A DNA stretch of 64,000 nt from Budvicia aquatica DSM 5075 = ATCC 35567 (GCF_000427805.1 NZ_KE386585.1:113712-177711), one strand, 5' to 3'. Positions 36,934 through 46,094 are shown, counted from the stretch's first letter. Made by a program: numbers and translations. The notes: generated from the sequence alone by a model not told the origin.

Positions 36934-37041
36934 ATGTGGGATACACACATGGATATATAGGAAAACACCATAAACTAGAAGAAATAATTATTATTTTATA
37001 TTTTTCAGCTCACTATTAACGCTTGCTTACCATGTGATTTT

Positions 37042-37236
37042 TTGCATAGTATCAATGAACATATGCTACTAACTTTTACTTTATTTAGGCTTATTGTAAT
37101 TAGTGGTTTTAATATATCATTAGAGAAGATAATTAATATTACAAAAGCAAGTGTGATAGTAGGTCTTATTGCCATTGTAATTACGATATCTGCAGAATTA
37201 TTAGAATTAACATTTAAAAAAACAAACAACAAATAA
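37042..37236 (+). pseudogene. Degenerate third copy of the small membrane-protein family
   Basis: A 64-codon frame from TTG that includes FNISLEKIINITKASVIVGL; the FNI(S/T)LE(K/E) stretch and the following hydrophobic helix match the 83-aa protein at 39039-39290. The frame is open back to 36988 without an ATG, and the first membrane helix is poorly preserved, so I read it as a decayed gene. A start at a later ATG (37063) would leave only the second helix intact. Confidence 0.4.
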
Positions 37237-37392
37237 CACACTCAACTCATCGTAGAATAACGAGATAAGACTAAAGTTAAACTTTCTAAAAAATACGTTA
37301 TTTCCCAAAAAATAGAGTGATAAAAAAGAATATTTTTAGTAGAATTAACAGGGGGAATATCCCTCTTTAGTTTCTAAAAATAATGGAATATT

Positions 37393-37737
37393 ATGAATAT
37401 AATTAATGTGATTGCCCCCTATAAATATCTAGACATGTGGGTTTTTGATGATGAAAAGGTCGGTTTAGTACAAGAGCCTTTCGTTTCAGGTGCAGACCTT
37501 ATGATTGACCGAATCGTTGAATTTATTCCTAATGCGGAGAAAGGATTTATCATGATTTTTTCGGGTGAAAAGTTCCCCGAGGCCGATATTTGTCTTGAAT
37601 GGAGAGGACCTGAAAGCTCTGGTAATCAATATTACTCAAAAGAACTAGATATGGAAGGTTGGCTTTGTCCTGCATTATTAAAGTATTTTACAGATGCGCC
37701 AGAAAAAATTTATATAAAAATAAAAGAAAAAAAATAA
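37393..37737 (+). CDS. DUF6717 family protein, possible orphan immunity protein
   Basis: A 114-aa protein that I recognise as DUF6717-like: VIAPYKYLDMWVFDDEKVGL, EPFVSGADLMIDRIVEFIPN, then EGWLCPALLKYF with PEKIYIKIKEKK at the C-terminus. Function unknown; members commonly appear in polymorphic toxin neighbourhoods. Ribosome-binding site weak. No toxin fragment directly upstream. Confidence 0.65.
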   Translation: MNIINVIAPYKYLDMWVFDDEKVGLVQEPFVSGADLMIDRIVEFIPNAEKGFIMIFSGEKFPEADICLEWRGPESSGNQYYSKELDMEGWLCPALLKYFTDAPEKIYIKIKEKK

Positions 37738-37796
37738 TCGATGTGCATCTAGAAACCCACCTTTAGTTGCAGACTGTTACTATCTATTTATGAGAG

Positions 37797-37958
37797 GACG
37801 CTCCCATATGTAAACTAGTAGAAGATTCACTGTTAACTGAGCAAGAACTAGCCGAACAGTGCCTTGCCCTTCTCTCTGCAATGATTAAGCTTGAAGACGT
37901 TTCCGTAAAGGAGTCGCTACAGTTTATTCTGTACGAAAAAATGACAGCTTTATTATAG
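37797..37958 (+). pseudogene. Open coding remnant without start codon
   Basis: The frame reads KLVEDSLLTEQELAEQCLAL, continues LLSAMIKLEDVSVKESLQF and ends KMTALL-stop 12 nt before the next gene. It has gene-like composition (helical, charged, richer in G and C than its neighbours) but no ATG, GTG or TTG at its 5' end. Probably the 3' end of a truncated gene, perhaps a toxin tip or a small regulator. Not assigned. Confidence 0.35.
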
Positions 37959-37970
37959 GAAAGGTTAATT

Positions 37971-38387
37971 ATGGGACTGCAAGCTAGTATTGATATACAT
38001 TTCGCTCAAGAATACTCGCCAAAAGAGTTAATACCTTTACTAATTGCTTCTGGGTGGGCTATTGATTTTGAAAAAAAAGTTAGCTACTTACTATCATCAG
38101 ATATTGATGATTATGATTGGCAAGATAGCAGCATAAAGGATTTTAACATTAATCAATTCCTTAACACCCACAAATCAATGGATCGAATTGGCATTGCCAT
38201 GGTAGCAAAAGAGTCAGGTGGTAATTTATTAATTTATCCTAACTATTTATTATTATCATTGTCTATTAATAGACGATACTTATCTGAAATAGATAGAATA
38301 CCTGATTTTAGTTGGTATATAAAAAGACTAGCTAACCTTCTAAATAACATTAAAGTTTCGAAAATTCAATGCGATGCATATTATTAA
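37971..38387 (+). CDS. Hypothetical protein, probable orphan immunity protein
   Basis: A 138-aa soluble protein (MGLQASIDIHFAQEYSPKEL ... SMDRIGIAMVAKESGGNLLI ... SLSINRRYLSEIDRIPDFSW). I do not recognise the family with confidence. A strong ribosome-binding site (AGGAAAGG) precedes the ATG, so it is likely expressed. By position and size it fits the orphan immunity array. AT-rich. Confidence 0.6.
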   Translation: MGLQASIDIHFAQEYSPKELIPLLIASGWAIDFEKKVSYLLSSDIDDYDWQDSSIKDFNINQFLNTHKSMDRIGIAMVAKESGGNLLIYPNYLLLSLSINRRYLSEIDRIPDFSWYIKRLANLLNNIKVSKIQCDAYY

Positions 38388-38507
38388 TTAGCTAGTACCC
38401 TATACATAACTTACTTATTGAATAAAATAGTAATTATCAATATTCAAAACATTCCCAACGTTCGCCACCCGCAAACGCAGGTGGCTTACCCTATAAGCTA
38501 ACTGCTG

Positions 38508-38878
38508 TTAGAAATTATATTTCACACCCAGCATCACACCCGTGTCGCTGTAGCCTTGATTACCCATTTGCTGGCCTACATTACCCCAGATATTGACGCT
38601 GTTACTGAGTTGCCCTTCTATACCCAGCTTTAGCTCACCAATATTTTGCGCACCGCCCTGTTTCACTTCAACACCGTTCATCGTTGTAGCGAAATCTTTA
38701 GTGTTGTGGATCCAACTCGCTTCCACAAACGGCTGGAACGTCTGGCCTTTGTTATTTTGCCCTTCCATATAAGTTCGGACGCCCAAACGAGTTTGAAGAT
38801 TGCCATCACCCTGCCCGCTGACCCGAGTACCATTGGCTTCACGATGACCGTCTAGGTTAGCAGCGCCTTCGGCTGAAT
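38508..38878 (-). pseudogene. Autotransporter beta-barrel remnant
   Basis: About 123 codons encode the end of an autotransporter barrel: TRVSGQGDGNLQTRLGVRTY, FQPFVEASWIHNTKDF, NIGELKLGIEGQLSNSVNIW and the terminal GVMLGVKYNF. It is clearly homologous to the last 120 residues of the intact autotransporter at 41237-44143 (same NIGELK(L/V)GIE and KYNF end). Everything upstream, including passenger and signal peptide, is missing, so it cannot be functional alone. Confidence 0.85.
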
Positions 38879-39038
38879 AAAATCATATAAAAATTATCAC
38901 TCGAACACACAATTGTTAGCTACTCTTAGAGGGCATCAGACACCTTAAACAAAAGTGAGTGATTGCTTAAATTGCCCTTTGAGATAAAACAATAAAAAAT
39001 GCAGGGTATCCCCGTAGACAGACAAGGAACTACATCCA

Positions 39039-39290
39039 ATGAAAAAAGATAATTTTTCATTCTCTCGGCTGCTATTAACCTTACTTATGTATGTTCTGGG
39101 CTGTGCACTCGTGCTGGTTGTCTGCTATTTAGCTATTTTTTCAGTGATTTTTTTAGTCAGCGGTGAATTTAATATTACCTTAGAGGAAGTCATTGGCTGC
39201 CTGAAGATAGGCGCAATTGGTGGACTGGTAGGCGGTGTAGGGATAGAAATAAGAAAATTAGTTCATTCTCTTTTCCAGAGGCCAAGATAA
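39039..39290 (+). CDS. Small two-helix membrane protein (family copy 2), possible immunity protein
   Basis: An 83-aa protein with a hydrophobic helix at about 10-45 and a Gly-rich second helix (CLKIGAIGGLVGGVGIEIRK). Homologous to 35959-36219 and to the degenerate copy at 37042-37236. A fair ribosome-binding site (AAGGA) lies 11 nt upstream. It sits apart from the array, behind the autotransporter remnant. Confidence 0.6.
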   Translation: MKKDNFSFSRLLLTLLMYVLGCALVLVVCYLAIFSVIFLVSGEFNITLEEVIGCLKIGAIGGLVGGVGIEIRKLVHSLFQRPR

Positions 39291-39365
39291 AGCCCCCGAT
39301 CGATAAAGCCGCTCGCACTCAACAGTAACGAGTGAGTTCAGGCTTGTATCAATAACCAAAGCATC

Positions 39366-39391
39366 AATAGACGCAGGTATCAGCGTCTATT
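39366..39391. terminator. Perfect 9-bp stem-loop between convergent genes
   Basis: AATAGACGC and GCGTCTATT flank an 8-nt loop, between the convergent genes ending at 39290 and 39413. No T-run follows on either strand, so termination is inferred only from position. Confidence 0.4.
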
Positions 39392-39412
39392 ATCTGAGTA
39401 AGGGTAATAACA

Positions 39413-39685
39413 TCAGCTACCCTTTACGGCTACTTCACTGCTGCGAATAATATTTTTTACATACCTGATAGCGTCATTCGCATCGGCCGGGTAAACCTTG
39501 CCTCGATGCTGGATTTTATTGGTGGTCAGATAAAAACAGACCGCACCATCCGACGTATCAAAAATGATAGATTCATTGATGTTGTACTGTCGATAAGGGA
39601 TATGATGCTTATCGATTATTGCCATATTGGCCGCTTTATTGTCAGACTTCTGTTTTAGTAAGGCTTTCATTTCATCATTTGTCAT
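39413..39685 (-). CDS. Hypothetical protein, prophage-like
   Basis: A 90-aa protein: MTNDEMKALLKQKSDNKAAN, then HIPYRQYNINESIIFDTSDG and a C-terminal helical segment (DANDAIRYVKNII). The pattern resembles small phage-encoded proteins with a predicted N-terminal helix and a short beta core, but I cannot name a family. No other phage gene is nearby. Ribosome-binding site moderate (CAGGT). Confidence 0.45.
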   Translation of the reverse strand: MTNDEMKALLKQKSDNKAANMAIIDKHHIPYRQYNINESIIFDTSDGAVCFYLTTNKIQHRGKVYPADANDAIRYVKNIIRSSEVAVKGS

Positions 39686-40342
39686 TCGGTACCTGCCAGC
39701 ATCCTGATTGCATTGGTAATAGGAATCATAAGCCGCAAACTATGATTGAGGCCCCCGCACATCCATGGTTATTTCCTGCGTAGAACCGTTGCTACTTATC
39801 AGCGTTTATTGGTTCAAACTCTTTATCGCCCTCTGACTTCACCGCTATTATTATCAGGCTGCTCGGCCATCTTCCGATAGATTCATCACCAGCATTAAAT
39901 TATGTAAACAATAAAAACTAACGCCAATATACTGATAAAATAGATAATTATCATTAGTCATTCAACTAACTTCAGATTAACTGAAGCTTCTAACAAGTAC
40001 TTCAAAGCGTTATTGAATATCAGCCAACCCTCCATATAAATAGTTGTCATTACATCTAGTTAACGCTTCGGAACCATCCTAAAAAATAGTTCAGAAAGAA
40101 ATAAAAAGGAAAAATCAGATTTAACTGCCCATAAGACAATATAAAACTTCAGCATTGGGCTGCGTTAAAAGAGTGCCTCACCGTGTCAGTTTTTACTGCT
40201 CAATCACTTATAACAGAATGATATATAATATCTTTATTTTATATATCAACAGATATATAAAACAGTAGTGCTGAACCGGTTAATTGAATACAGTAGCTAT
40301 CGATAATAATTTACCGATAAAAAACAGAAGGAAGCGTGCGTC
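39686..40342. other. Intergenic region without recognisable gene
   Basis: About 650 bp of AT-rich DNA with stop codons in all frames and no feature that I can name. The promoter of the hydrolase gene at 40343 should lie in the last 100-200 bp. Confidence 0.5.
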
Positions 40343-41122
40343 ATGGTTAATCGTTACATCAAAGGCATTTTCTTATTACTACTGATATTCACCGGCGTTA
40401 ATGCCTATGCCGGCCAGTGGGAAAAGCATGAATATAAGTCAGGTGATTTTACGCTGCCTTACCAGCTGTTTACCCCAACCGATACTAAATCAACCCTGCC
40501 CTTAGTGATTGTACTTCACGGCAGTTATGAAGCCGGTACTGATAATCAGCAGCATATGCTTAAAGGGACTAATATTGGCCCGGACTATTTTGCCAGCGCC
40601 AAGGTGCAAAACCTCAAGCAGGCCTATGTCATCGCGCCACAAACGCCGGTCGATATCCGTTGGGCGAGTACCGCTATCGCACCCTATGATTTGGCCACTA
40701 CGCCGATTACACCCTCTATGGATGCGCTGTTAAAGCTGATTGATGAAACAGTAAAGAATTCACCGGTTGATGCCAGTCGTATCTATATCGCTGGCTTATC
40801 CCGCGGCGGTCAGGGGGTGTGGAATGCCGCCTTTCACCGCCCGGAGCTATTCGCTGCGATTGCACCGATTGCCGGTTCCGGTAGTCCAAAAGACGCTGAA
40901 CGTTTAATTAAGCTTCCGATTTGGGCCTTCCACGGTAATCAAGATGAAATTACCAAAGTGGAATATACCCGCGAAATGATAGATTCGATTATCAAAGCAG
41001 GCGGAACTACCGCTCTGGTACGCTATACCGAGCTTGAGGGTGGTAACCACGCCGATTCATGGCTCACGGCTTATCACGGCACTGAGCTATGGCAGTGGAT
41101 GTTGAATCAGCATAAAAACTGA
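40343..41122 (+). CDS. Secreted alpha/beta hydrolase (esterase/peptidase-like)
   Basis: A 259-aa protein with a signal peptide (hydrophobic residues 8-22, cleavage likely after NAYA), then an alpha/beta-hydrolase core: oxyanion-side LPLVIVLHGSYEAG, nucleophile elbow GLSRGGQGVWNAA, acid region PIWAFHGNQDEITKV and His in GGNHADSW. The Ser-Asp/Glu-His triad is visible. Closest in layout to predicted phospholipase/carboxylesterase and polyester depolymerase-like enzymes; substrate unknown. Exported to periplasm or beyond. A terminator follows, so it is a single-gene unit. Confidence 0.8.
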   Translation: MVNRYIKGIFLLLLIFTGVNAYAGQWEKHEYKSGDFTLPYQLFTPTDTKSTLPLVIVLHGSYEAGTDNQQHMLKGTNIGPDYFASAKVQNLKQAYVIAPQTPVDIRWASTAIAPYDLATTPITPSMDALLKLIDETVKNSPVDASRIYIAGLSRGGQGVWNAAFHRPELFAAIAPIAGSGSPKDAERLIKLPIWAFHGNQDEITKVEYTREMIDSIIKAGGTTALVRYTELEGGNHADSWLTAYHGTELWQWMLNQHKN

Positions 41123-41143
41123 TTAGCCTATTCAGATGAATGC

Positions 41144-41174
41144 AAAAACGCCCGTTCCCGGGCGTTTTCTTTTA
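41144..41174 (+). terminator. Rho-independent terminator of the hydrolase gene
   Basis: ACGCCCG and CGGGCGT pair around a TTCC loop, preceded by an A-run and followed by TTTCTTTT; it begins 21 nt after the hydrolase stop. Confidence 0.9.
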
Positions 41175-41236
41175 TCACTTCGAGGTGGCGTTTATGATGA
41201 CTAACCGCACTCTTTAAATAACCTCGATTGGCATAA

Positions 41237-44143
41237 TCAGAAGTTATACTTCATCCCAAAAATCACGGCGGTATCGCTATATCCGGCATCACCAACCTGT
41301 ACACCGACGTTACCCCACAAATTCACATTTTTATTCCACTGGCTTTCAATCCCCACTTTCAGTTCACCAATATTTTTGGTCCCGTTCTGTGTGAATTGAT
41401 TTCCATTAATAGCCGAACCAAAATCATGGGTATGATGGATCCAATTAGCCTCGATAAAGGGCTCAAACTCACGATCTTTATCGTTATCAATAGTGCTATG
41501 ACCATGCCGATAAGCGCGTAATCCAAGGCGAGTTTGAATATTGCCATCACCGCTACCGGTTACTCTGGCACCTTGTGACTCCCTATGATCGTCGGCCTCA
41601 ATTCCCATCCAAATAACCTGAGCTTTAGGCTGAATAAAGTAGCTGACTTGGTCTTCAGTTCGCGTCCCCAGTTTATAGGTATAGCCAGCCTCAATAGAGG
41701 TTGTAACACCGCTTGACTTGTACTCTTCAGAGTTCAGCCCGTCCCCTTTCACCGTGTTATTAAACCAACTGTACTGAGCCCAGATATCGACATAGGTACC
41801 ATTGTTATCTATATCGTTGGCATACCATGTACCATAAAGGCCCACGTTATATCCATCAACCGTTCCTCTCGAACCGGCATCAAAACGATGAGAATTCGTA
41901 TTGCTATGACTATTACCATAGCCAGCCATCAGCCCTAAATGGTAGCGGTCAAGATTATCAGAGCTCCATTGAGCAATATCTCCGCCTAGCTGAACCACAT
42001 AACGATTACTTTGAGTTTTCAACTGGCCGCTGCTATCCCGAGATCGGGTATGTCCACCAATCTGGCGCAGCCATAGGCTAGTCACTTTCTTTTCACCGGT
42101 AAGTGCATCGATATATTGTGTTTCGCCTAATCTGTCGTGCAACCGAGTCACAAACATGGTGTTTGCGGTCGCTAGATTAGCAATGTAGCTCCCTAATTCA
42201 GGGCGAATAATAGGATCAATCGTACCCTCAGGCTCGGCCGGTTCAGTTGGCTTTCCAGGATCGGTCGGCCCTACAGGAACGATTTCGCTGACCAAATACC
42301 AATTTTTATTTTCAGTATTATTACCCTGTTTTAAAAAGTATTCATAAGCACCGCCAATAATACGCCCTTCTTTAACAAATTGGCCGTCCGATGCACCACC
42401 AACCTGAATCAACTCAATACCGTTAGTGGTTAGCGCTCCTTCTCCGCCGACATTATTCACCCTAACCTTGGTTGTGCCTGATGTATCCCCCATAATGGTC
42501 AAATGGTCGGTTAGCGAAATATCATCCCCCAGCACCGTATCAAAAGAGATCGAACCGTTATTCCCCGTGTAATTACCGGTTACCGTCATTAAATCTCCGG
42601 CCATATTATTCGAGCTGAGGATAACATTCCCCTCATTATTCAAATTGCCGTATATCGTGCGGTCGATTGCAGGCATACCATTCTGGTGTAACAAACTGGA
42701 TGTATTATTAATAGTCAGAGTACGGTTGCGATCTTCTGTTGATTCAAACAGATCGCCTGATAGCGTTAATGAGGCACCGTCATTCAGCGTAATAGAATCC
42801 CAATTCGCGTAATTAGTCCCTTGATTATTATTGCCCGCAAGAGAGGTATAGCCGATAAAGTGAAGTCCATTAGCCTGAATTTGATTAATTTCATCATCAG
42901 CCTGGCTGTACATCGGATCATTGCCATTAGCTTTAACTAACTGAGTAATGTCGATCCCGGGATTGAGGATAAGCGTATCGCTTCCACGCCCCATAACGAT
43001 CTCACCGTCAATCATGCCACGATTTGCGGTCAGAATGTCATCACCTTTACCAAGGTTGATCGCCCCATACACGCTCCCCCCCTCAAGAGTCACCCGTTCA
43101 ATGCCATTACCATTGCCAAGAATCGCCGTTCCGTTACGCACATCCACCGTACCTTTAACAATAATGTCACTGAGGGTTGTAGCAGTACCTCCCGTGATTC
43201 TTATTCCGGTAGCATCGCTGAGGTTGTTTTTTACGCTAGCATTTGCGCCAATGTTAACCAGCGTGTGGCTTCGGTTATTCAGTTGTTCATCAATAATATT
43301 TTGACTTTCGCCAAAACTAATTAACCCCTTAGATATATCGCTTGTATTAACGTTTAAAACGACATCTTTACCACTGTTAATGATTGTTTTACCGGTAGAG
43401 ATAATAGCCGAATCATGATTAACACTCATATCCATGTTGTAACCGGATGAACTGAACTCCAACTCATTAAAAGATAATAGTGAAGTTCCATGCATCAATA
43501 TTGCCGTGGATGCTTCGGACTTATTAATAATTTCGGTTTTACCGCCAAAATTAAGTTTAGCATCTGATAATGTGGGCCCGGCGACAATAATGGCGCCCCC
43601 GAAAGAGGGGTCCATAATAGAAAGCTTCGTATTTCCATTAACATTAAGCGATCCACCTAAGGCATTAATCAGTGATCCAGCTGCATTTCCGGATATTAAG
43701 AGGTCTTTTTCGACATAAACGCTACCGCTGTCCTGCAACAAAATACCGTAATTTTGGCTCGGTGCAACGCCACTCATTAATACACTCAAATTTCCTGAAA
43801 AATTGACAGCTGAGGTATTTTTAGCACTGATATTCTTACCATTACTACCTATATTATTAATAAGATAGACGTTATCATCAGTAAAATTCACCTTAGTATT
43901 GGTTCCTGATGCATTCACCATTATGGAAACTGTGTCGGTCGATAGGTTCTCCATCGTTCCATTGTTTAACGAAACCTCGCACTGACTGCCACCGTTAGCA
44001 ACCAGACCCCCTATACCACTGCCGGCACCCGCGCTTTGGGTACAGGCTGCCTGGCTATTAAATGATAATCCTAATGCTCCAATAACTAATAGGGTGATGG
44101 AATTAAGGCCAAAGACTTGAGTTGAGGGGATCCGTTGATTCAT
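41237..44143 (-). CDS. Autotransporter (type V) outer-membrane protein
   Basis: A 968-aa autotransporter. An N-terminal signal peptide (LLVIGALGLSFNSQA, cleavage near residue 32) leads to a Gly/Asn/Ser-rich passenger of about 600 residues with beta-helix repeats, then the Pro-rich linker PVGPTDPGKPTEPAEPEG and a C-terminal barrel of about 300 residues (VTSLWLRQIGGHTRSRD ... VIFGMKYNF) that ends in Phe. The passenger type (AidA/pertactin-like helix) is clear, but its ligand is not. No protease triad is evident. The gene is alone, with a long AT-rich upstream region. Confidence 0.92.
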   Translation of the reverse strand: MNQRIPSTQVFGLNSITLLVIGALGLSFNSQAACTQSAGAGSGIGGLVANGGSQCEVSLNNGTMENLSTDTVSIMVNASGTNTKVNFTDDNVYLINNIGSNGKNISAKNTSAVNFSGNLSVLMSGVAPSQNYGILLQDSGSVYVEKDLLISGNAAGSLINALGGSLNVNGNTKLSIMDPSFGGAIIVAGPTLSDAKLNFGGKTEIINKSEASTAILMHGTSLLSFNELEFSSSGYNMDMSVNHDSAIISTGKTIINSGKDVVLNVNTSDISKGLISFGESQNIIDEQLNNRSHTLVNIGANASVKNNLSDATGIRITGGTATTLSDIIVKGTVDVRNGTAILGNGNGIERVTLEGGSVYGAINLGKGDDILTANRGMIDGEIVMGRGSDTLILNPGIDITQLVKANGNDPMYSQADDEINQIQANGLHFIGYTSLAGNNNQGTNYANWDSITLNDGASLTLSGDLFESTEDRNRTLTINNTSSLLHQNGMPAIDRTIYGNLNNEGNVILSSNNMAGDLMTVTGNYTGNNGSISFDTVLGDDISLTDHLTIMGDTSGTTKVRVNNVGGEGALTTNGIELIQVGGASDGQFVKEGRIIGGAYEYFLKQGNNTENKNWYLVSEIVPVGPTDPGKPTEPAEPEGTIDPIIRPELGSYIANLATANTMFVTRLHDRLGETQYIDALTGEKKVTSLWLRQIGGHTRSRDSSGQLKTQSNRYVVQLGGDIAQWSSDNLDRYHLGLMAGYGNSHSNTNSHRFDAGSRGTVDGYNVGLYGTWYANDIDNNGTYVDIWAQYSWFNNTVKGDGLNSEEYKSSGVTTSIEAGYTYKLGTRTEDQVSYFIQPKAQVIWMGIEADDHRESQGARVTGSGDGNIQTRLGLRAYRHGHSTIDNDKDREFEPFIEANWIHHTHDFGSAINGNQFTQNGTKNIGELKVGIESQWNKNVNLWGNVGVQVGDAGYSDTAVIFGMKYNF

Positions 44144-45126
44144 ATACGCTCCATATATATGTATTTTACAATAACGTTGATAAATAATTTATAATATCAT
44201 CTTACATTCTCATTAAATTTTATCAAAACACTCATTTGAATTTTTTACAGCATACCATTCACACACTAAAAATATAACAAACCCATTTATAATTAAGCTA
44301 ACTCACAATAAAAAACAAATACCTATTGATAATATCAGGTGCCATCAACTAACGATTAATAATGAAATATAGACTAATAACAACCCGTGATTATTAATAC
44401 CTGTTATTTATATAATGGAATAAATTATCAATAACATTGTCATATATACGTCTTACTTTCCGAATCAAGATTCTCCGCCTTAATCTTACCTATTCGCTGG
44501 CCAGAATCTTGCTAATCGCCGCTTCTTATGTTCAGAACGTTCAGATACGCAAACAGTCGATTATCATTGCCACGGCATTTTTCACTGACGTAACCAAACT
44601 GACGTAACCAATTAGTATATGTTTAGCCTGCCCTTCAGAATTGCTCTAGGTTTAGCTTGATTGAATTGATGAATACCGTCTTCTAATGCGCCGTAAGCCT
44701 TTTAGACCGCACTATTATCACTATCCCACCCCCAACAGACACCTAACCTCACCAGAGGCTTGTTATAAGGCCAGGTTCCCGTTCAGGATAAAAACCTTTA
44801 GCGACAATCTTTGCTGTTAAGCATAATGCTTAAAGCATTGTTCATCACCTATCATAAGATCGGTATTACCGACCCGGGTGTCACAGCATTTACCGGCTTT
44901 GGTTGTGCCACTTTCTCATCATCAACCCGTCTTTATAGAAAAATCGTGGATAGAAAATGAAAGTATTATTTAACTCTCACGCCAAGGCGATATTCATTAC
45001 ACAAAATTGATTAGCTATAGGGAATGGATAATAAGATAACGATTTGATTGGCAAGCAAGAAGAAAGAAAATATTGAGAAGATTTGAACTTGATGACTTAA
45101 GGAAATTAGAAGGAGTTAAAGAAGAA
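44144..45126. other. Long intergenic region, decayed sequence
   Basis: Nearly 1 kb. The first 300 bp next to the autotransporter start are very AT-rich and probably hold its promoter. From about 44470 to 44960 composition returns to near coding level, but frames are interrupted on both strands, suggesting decayed genes or mobile-element debris; I could not match it to a known transposase. The last 100 bp precede the tRNA cluster. Confidence 0.45.
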
Positions 45127-45203
45127 TGGTGCACCAGAGAGGATTCGAACCTCTGACCGCTCGGTTCGTAGCCGAGTACTCTATCCAGCTGAGCTACTGA
45201 TGC
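45127..45203 (-). tRNA. tRNA-Arg (anticodon ACG)
   Basis: 77-nt cloverleaf read on the minus strand with an encoded CCA end; anticodon loop CTACGAA gives ACG (A34 would be modified to inosine, reading CGU/CGC/CGA). The acceptor stem differs from the two other copies at one base (GCATCAG instead of GCACCAG), giving a U-G pair. Last of three tandem copies, equivalent to E. coli argVYZQ. Confidence 0.97.
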
Positions 45204-45275
45204 GTTTTGATTCCTGACTCAGATGCTGCTTCTGCATCTGATTTGATATCGTTAACAGAACGATACTTAATAATA
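45204..45275. repeat. tRNA spacer repeat, copy 1
   Basis: A 72-bp spacer between tRNA-Arg copies that is nearly the same as the spacer 45353-45424 (shared ATTCCTG, GCATCTGATTTGATA and AGAACGATACTT). With the tRNA it makes a tandem unit of 149 bp produced by duplication. Confidence 0.85.
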
Positions 45276-45352
45276 TGGTGCACCAGAGAGGATTCGAACC
45301 TCTGACCGCTCGGTTCGTAGCCGAGTACTCTATCCAGCTGAGCTACTGGTGC
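45276..45352 (-). tRNA. tRNA-Arg (anticodon ACG)
   Basis: Second tandem copy; 77 nt with encoded CCA, perfect acceptor stem GCACCAG/CTGGTGC, anticodon ACG. Confidence 0.97.
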
Positions 45353-45424
45353 GTTTTAATTCCTGGCTCAGACGCTGCTTTTGCATCTGATTTGATACCG
45401 TTGAGAGAACGATACTTGATAATA
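45353..45424. repeat. tRNA spacer repeat, copy 2
   Basis: A 72-bp spacer similar to 45204-45275, differing at scattered positions. Part of the 149-bp tandem duplication of the tRNA-Arg unit. Confidence 0.85.
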
Positions 45425-45501
45425 TGGTGCACCAGAGAGGATTCGAACCTCTGACCGCTCGGTTCGTAGCCGAGTACTCTATCCAGCTGAGCTACTGGTG
45501 C
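45425..45501 (-). tRNA. tRNA-Arg (anticodon ACG)
   Basis: Third tandem copy, the first to be transcribed after tRNA-Ser; 77 nt, identical in its stems to the copy at 45276-45352, encoded CCA. Confidence 0.97.
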
Positions 45502-45505
45502 AAAA

Positions 45506-45598
45506 TGGCGGTGAGGGAGGGATTCGAACCCTCGATGCAGCTTTTGACCGCATACTCCCTTAGCAGGGGAGCGCCTTCAGCCTCTCGGCCACCTCACC
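45506..45598 (-). tRNA. serV: tRNA-Ser (anticodon GCT)
   Basis: 93-nt class II tRNA on the minus strand with long variable arm, anticodon loop CTGCTAA (GCT, reading AGC/AGU) and encoded CCA. Four nt from the first tRNA-Arg, as in E. coli serV-argVYZQ next to csrA. Confidence 0.97.
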
Positions 45599-45657
45599 AC
45601 GTTACTGCTTGTTGCTGCACTGATATTTAAACGACTTATCGGCACTGCGTGGCGCAC

Positions 45658-45685
45658 ATATTACTTTCCCGCACTTATAAGTCAA
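45658..45685 (-). promoter_or_regulatory. Promoter of the tRNA-Ser/tRNA-Arg operon
   Basis: On the minus strand TTGACT, 16 bp, TAATAT, followed by a G/C-rich discriminator (GTGCGCC) typical of stringently controlled stable-RNA promoters; 60 bp before the tRNA-Ser 5' end. The remainder of the 45599-45908 gap shows no gene. Confidence 0.7.
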
Positions 45686-45908
45686 ATACTTTTTCTAATG
45701 TTGCGTTCGTTTGTGCACTAAGCAAACAACAAGCACATTTTGACAGCGAAAAAAGAGGCTTTATTGAGTGAAATAAACCAAATGGGCCAATTCTGACGGC
45801 CAATAAAAAAAGAGTCATGGGGAAAGAAAATTCGAAATAAAAATTAACATCATGAAAATCAAGAGGGGTTAACGCGCCTCACTTCAGTAAGCAAGACGCG
45901 CTAATGAC

Positions 45909-46094
45909 TTAAAAAGTCGACTGTTGTGACTTCTCAGCCTGAATTCGTTGGTAGATCTCTTCACGATGAACAGATACTTCTTTAGGCGCGTTCACACCGA
46001 TACGAACCTGATTACCCTTTACGCCCAGAACGGTCACAGTAACTTCATCACCGATCATCAACGTTTCACCAACTCGACGAGTTAGAATAAGCAT
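45909..46094 (-). CDS. csrA: Carbon storage regulator CsrA
   Basis: A 61-aa RNA-binding homodimer that recognises GGA motifs in mRNA leaders and represses or stabilises translation (glycogen, biofilm, virulence, motility). The sequence starts [20 protein letters not shown] and continues [19 protein letters not shown], essentially the E. coli protein of the same length. AAGGAG ribosome-binding site. It lies between the alaS gene and the tRNA cluster as in E. coli. Confidence 0.98.
   Translation of the reverse strand: MLILTRRVGETLMIGDEVTVTVLGVKGNQVRIGVNAPKEVSVHREEIYQRIQAEKSQQSTF

Noticed and set aside
44470..44960. Possible insertion-sequence remnant upstream of the tRNA cluster
   Set aside because: Composition looks coding-like, but I could not match any frame to a transposase and found no terminal inverted repeats or target duplication.
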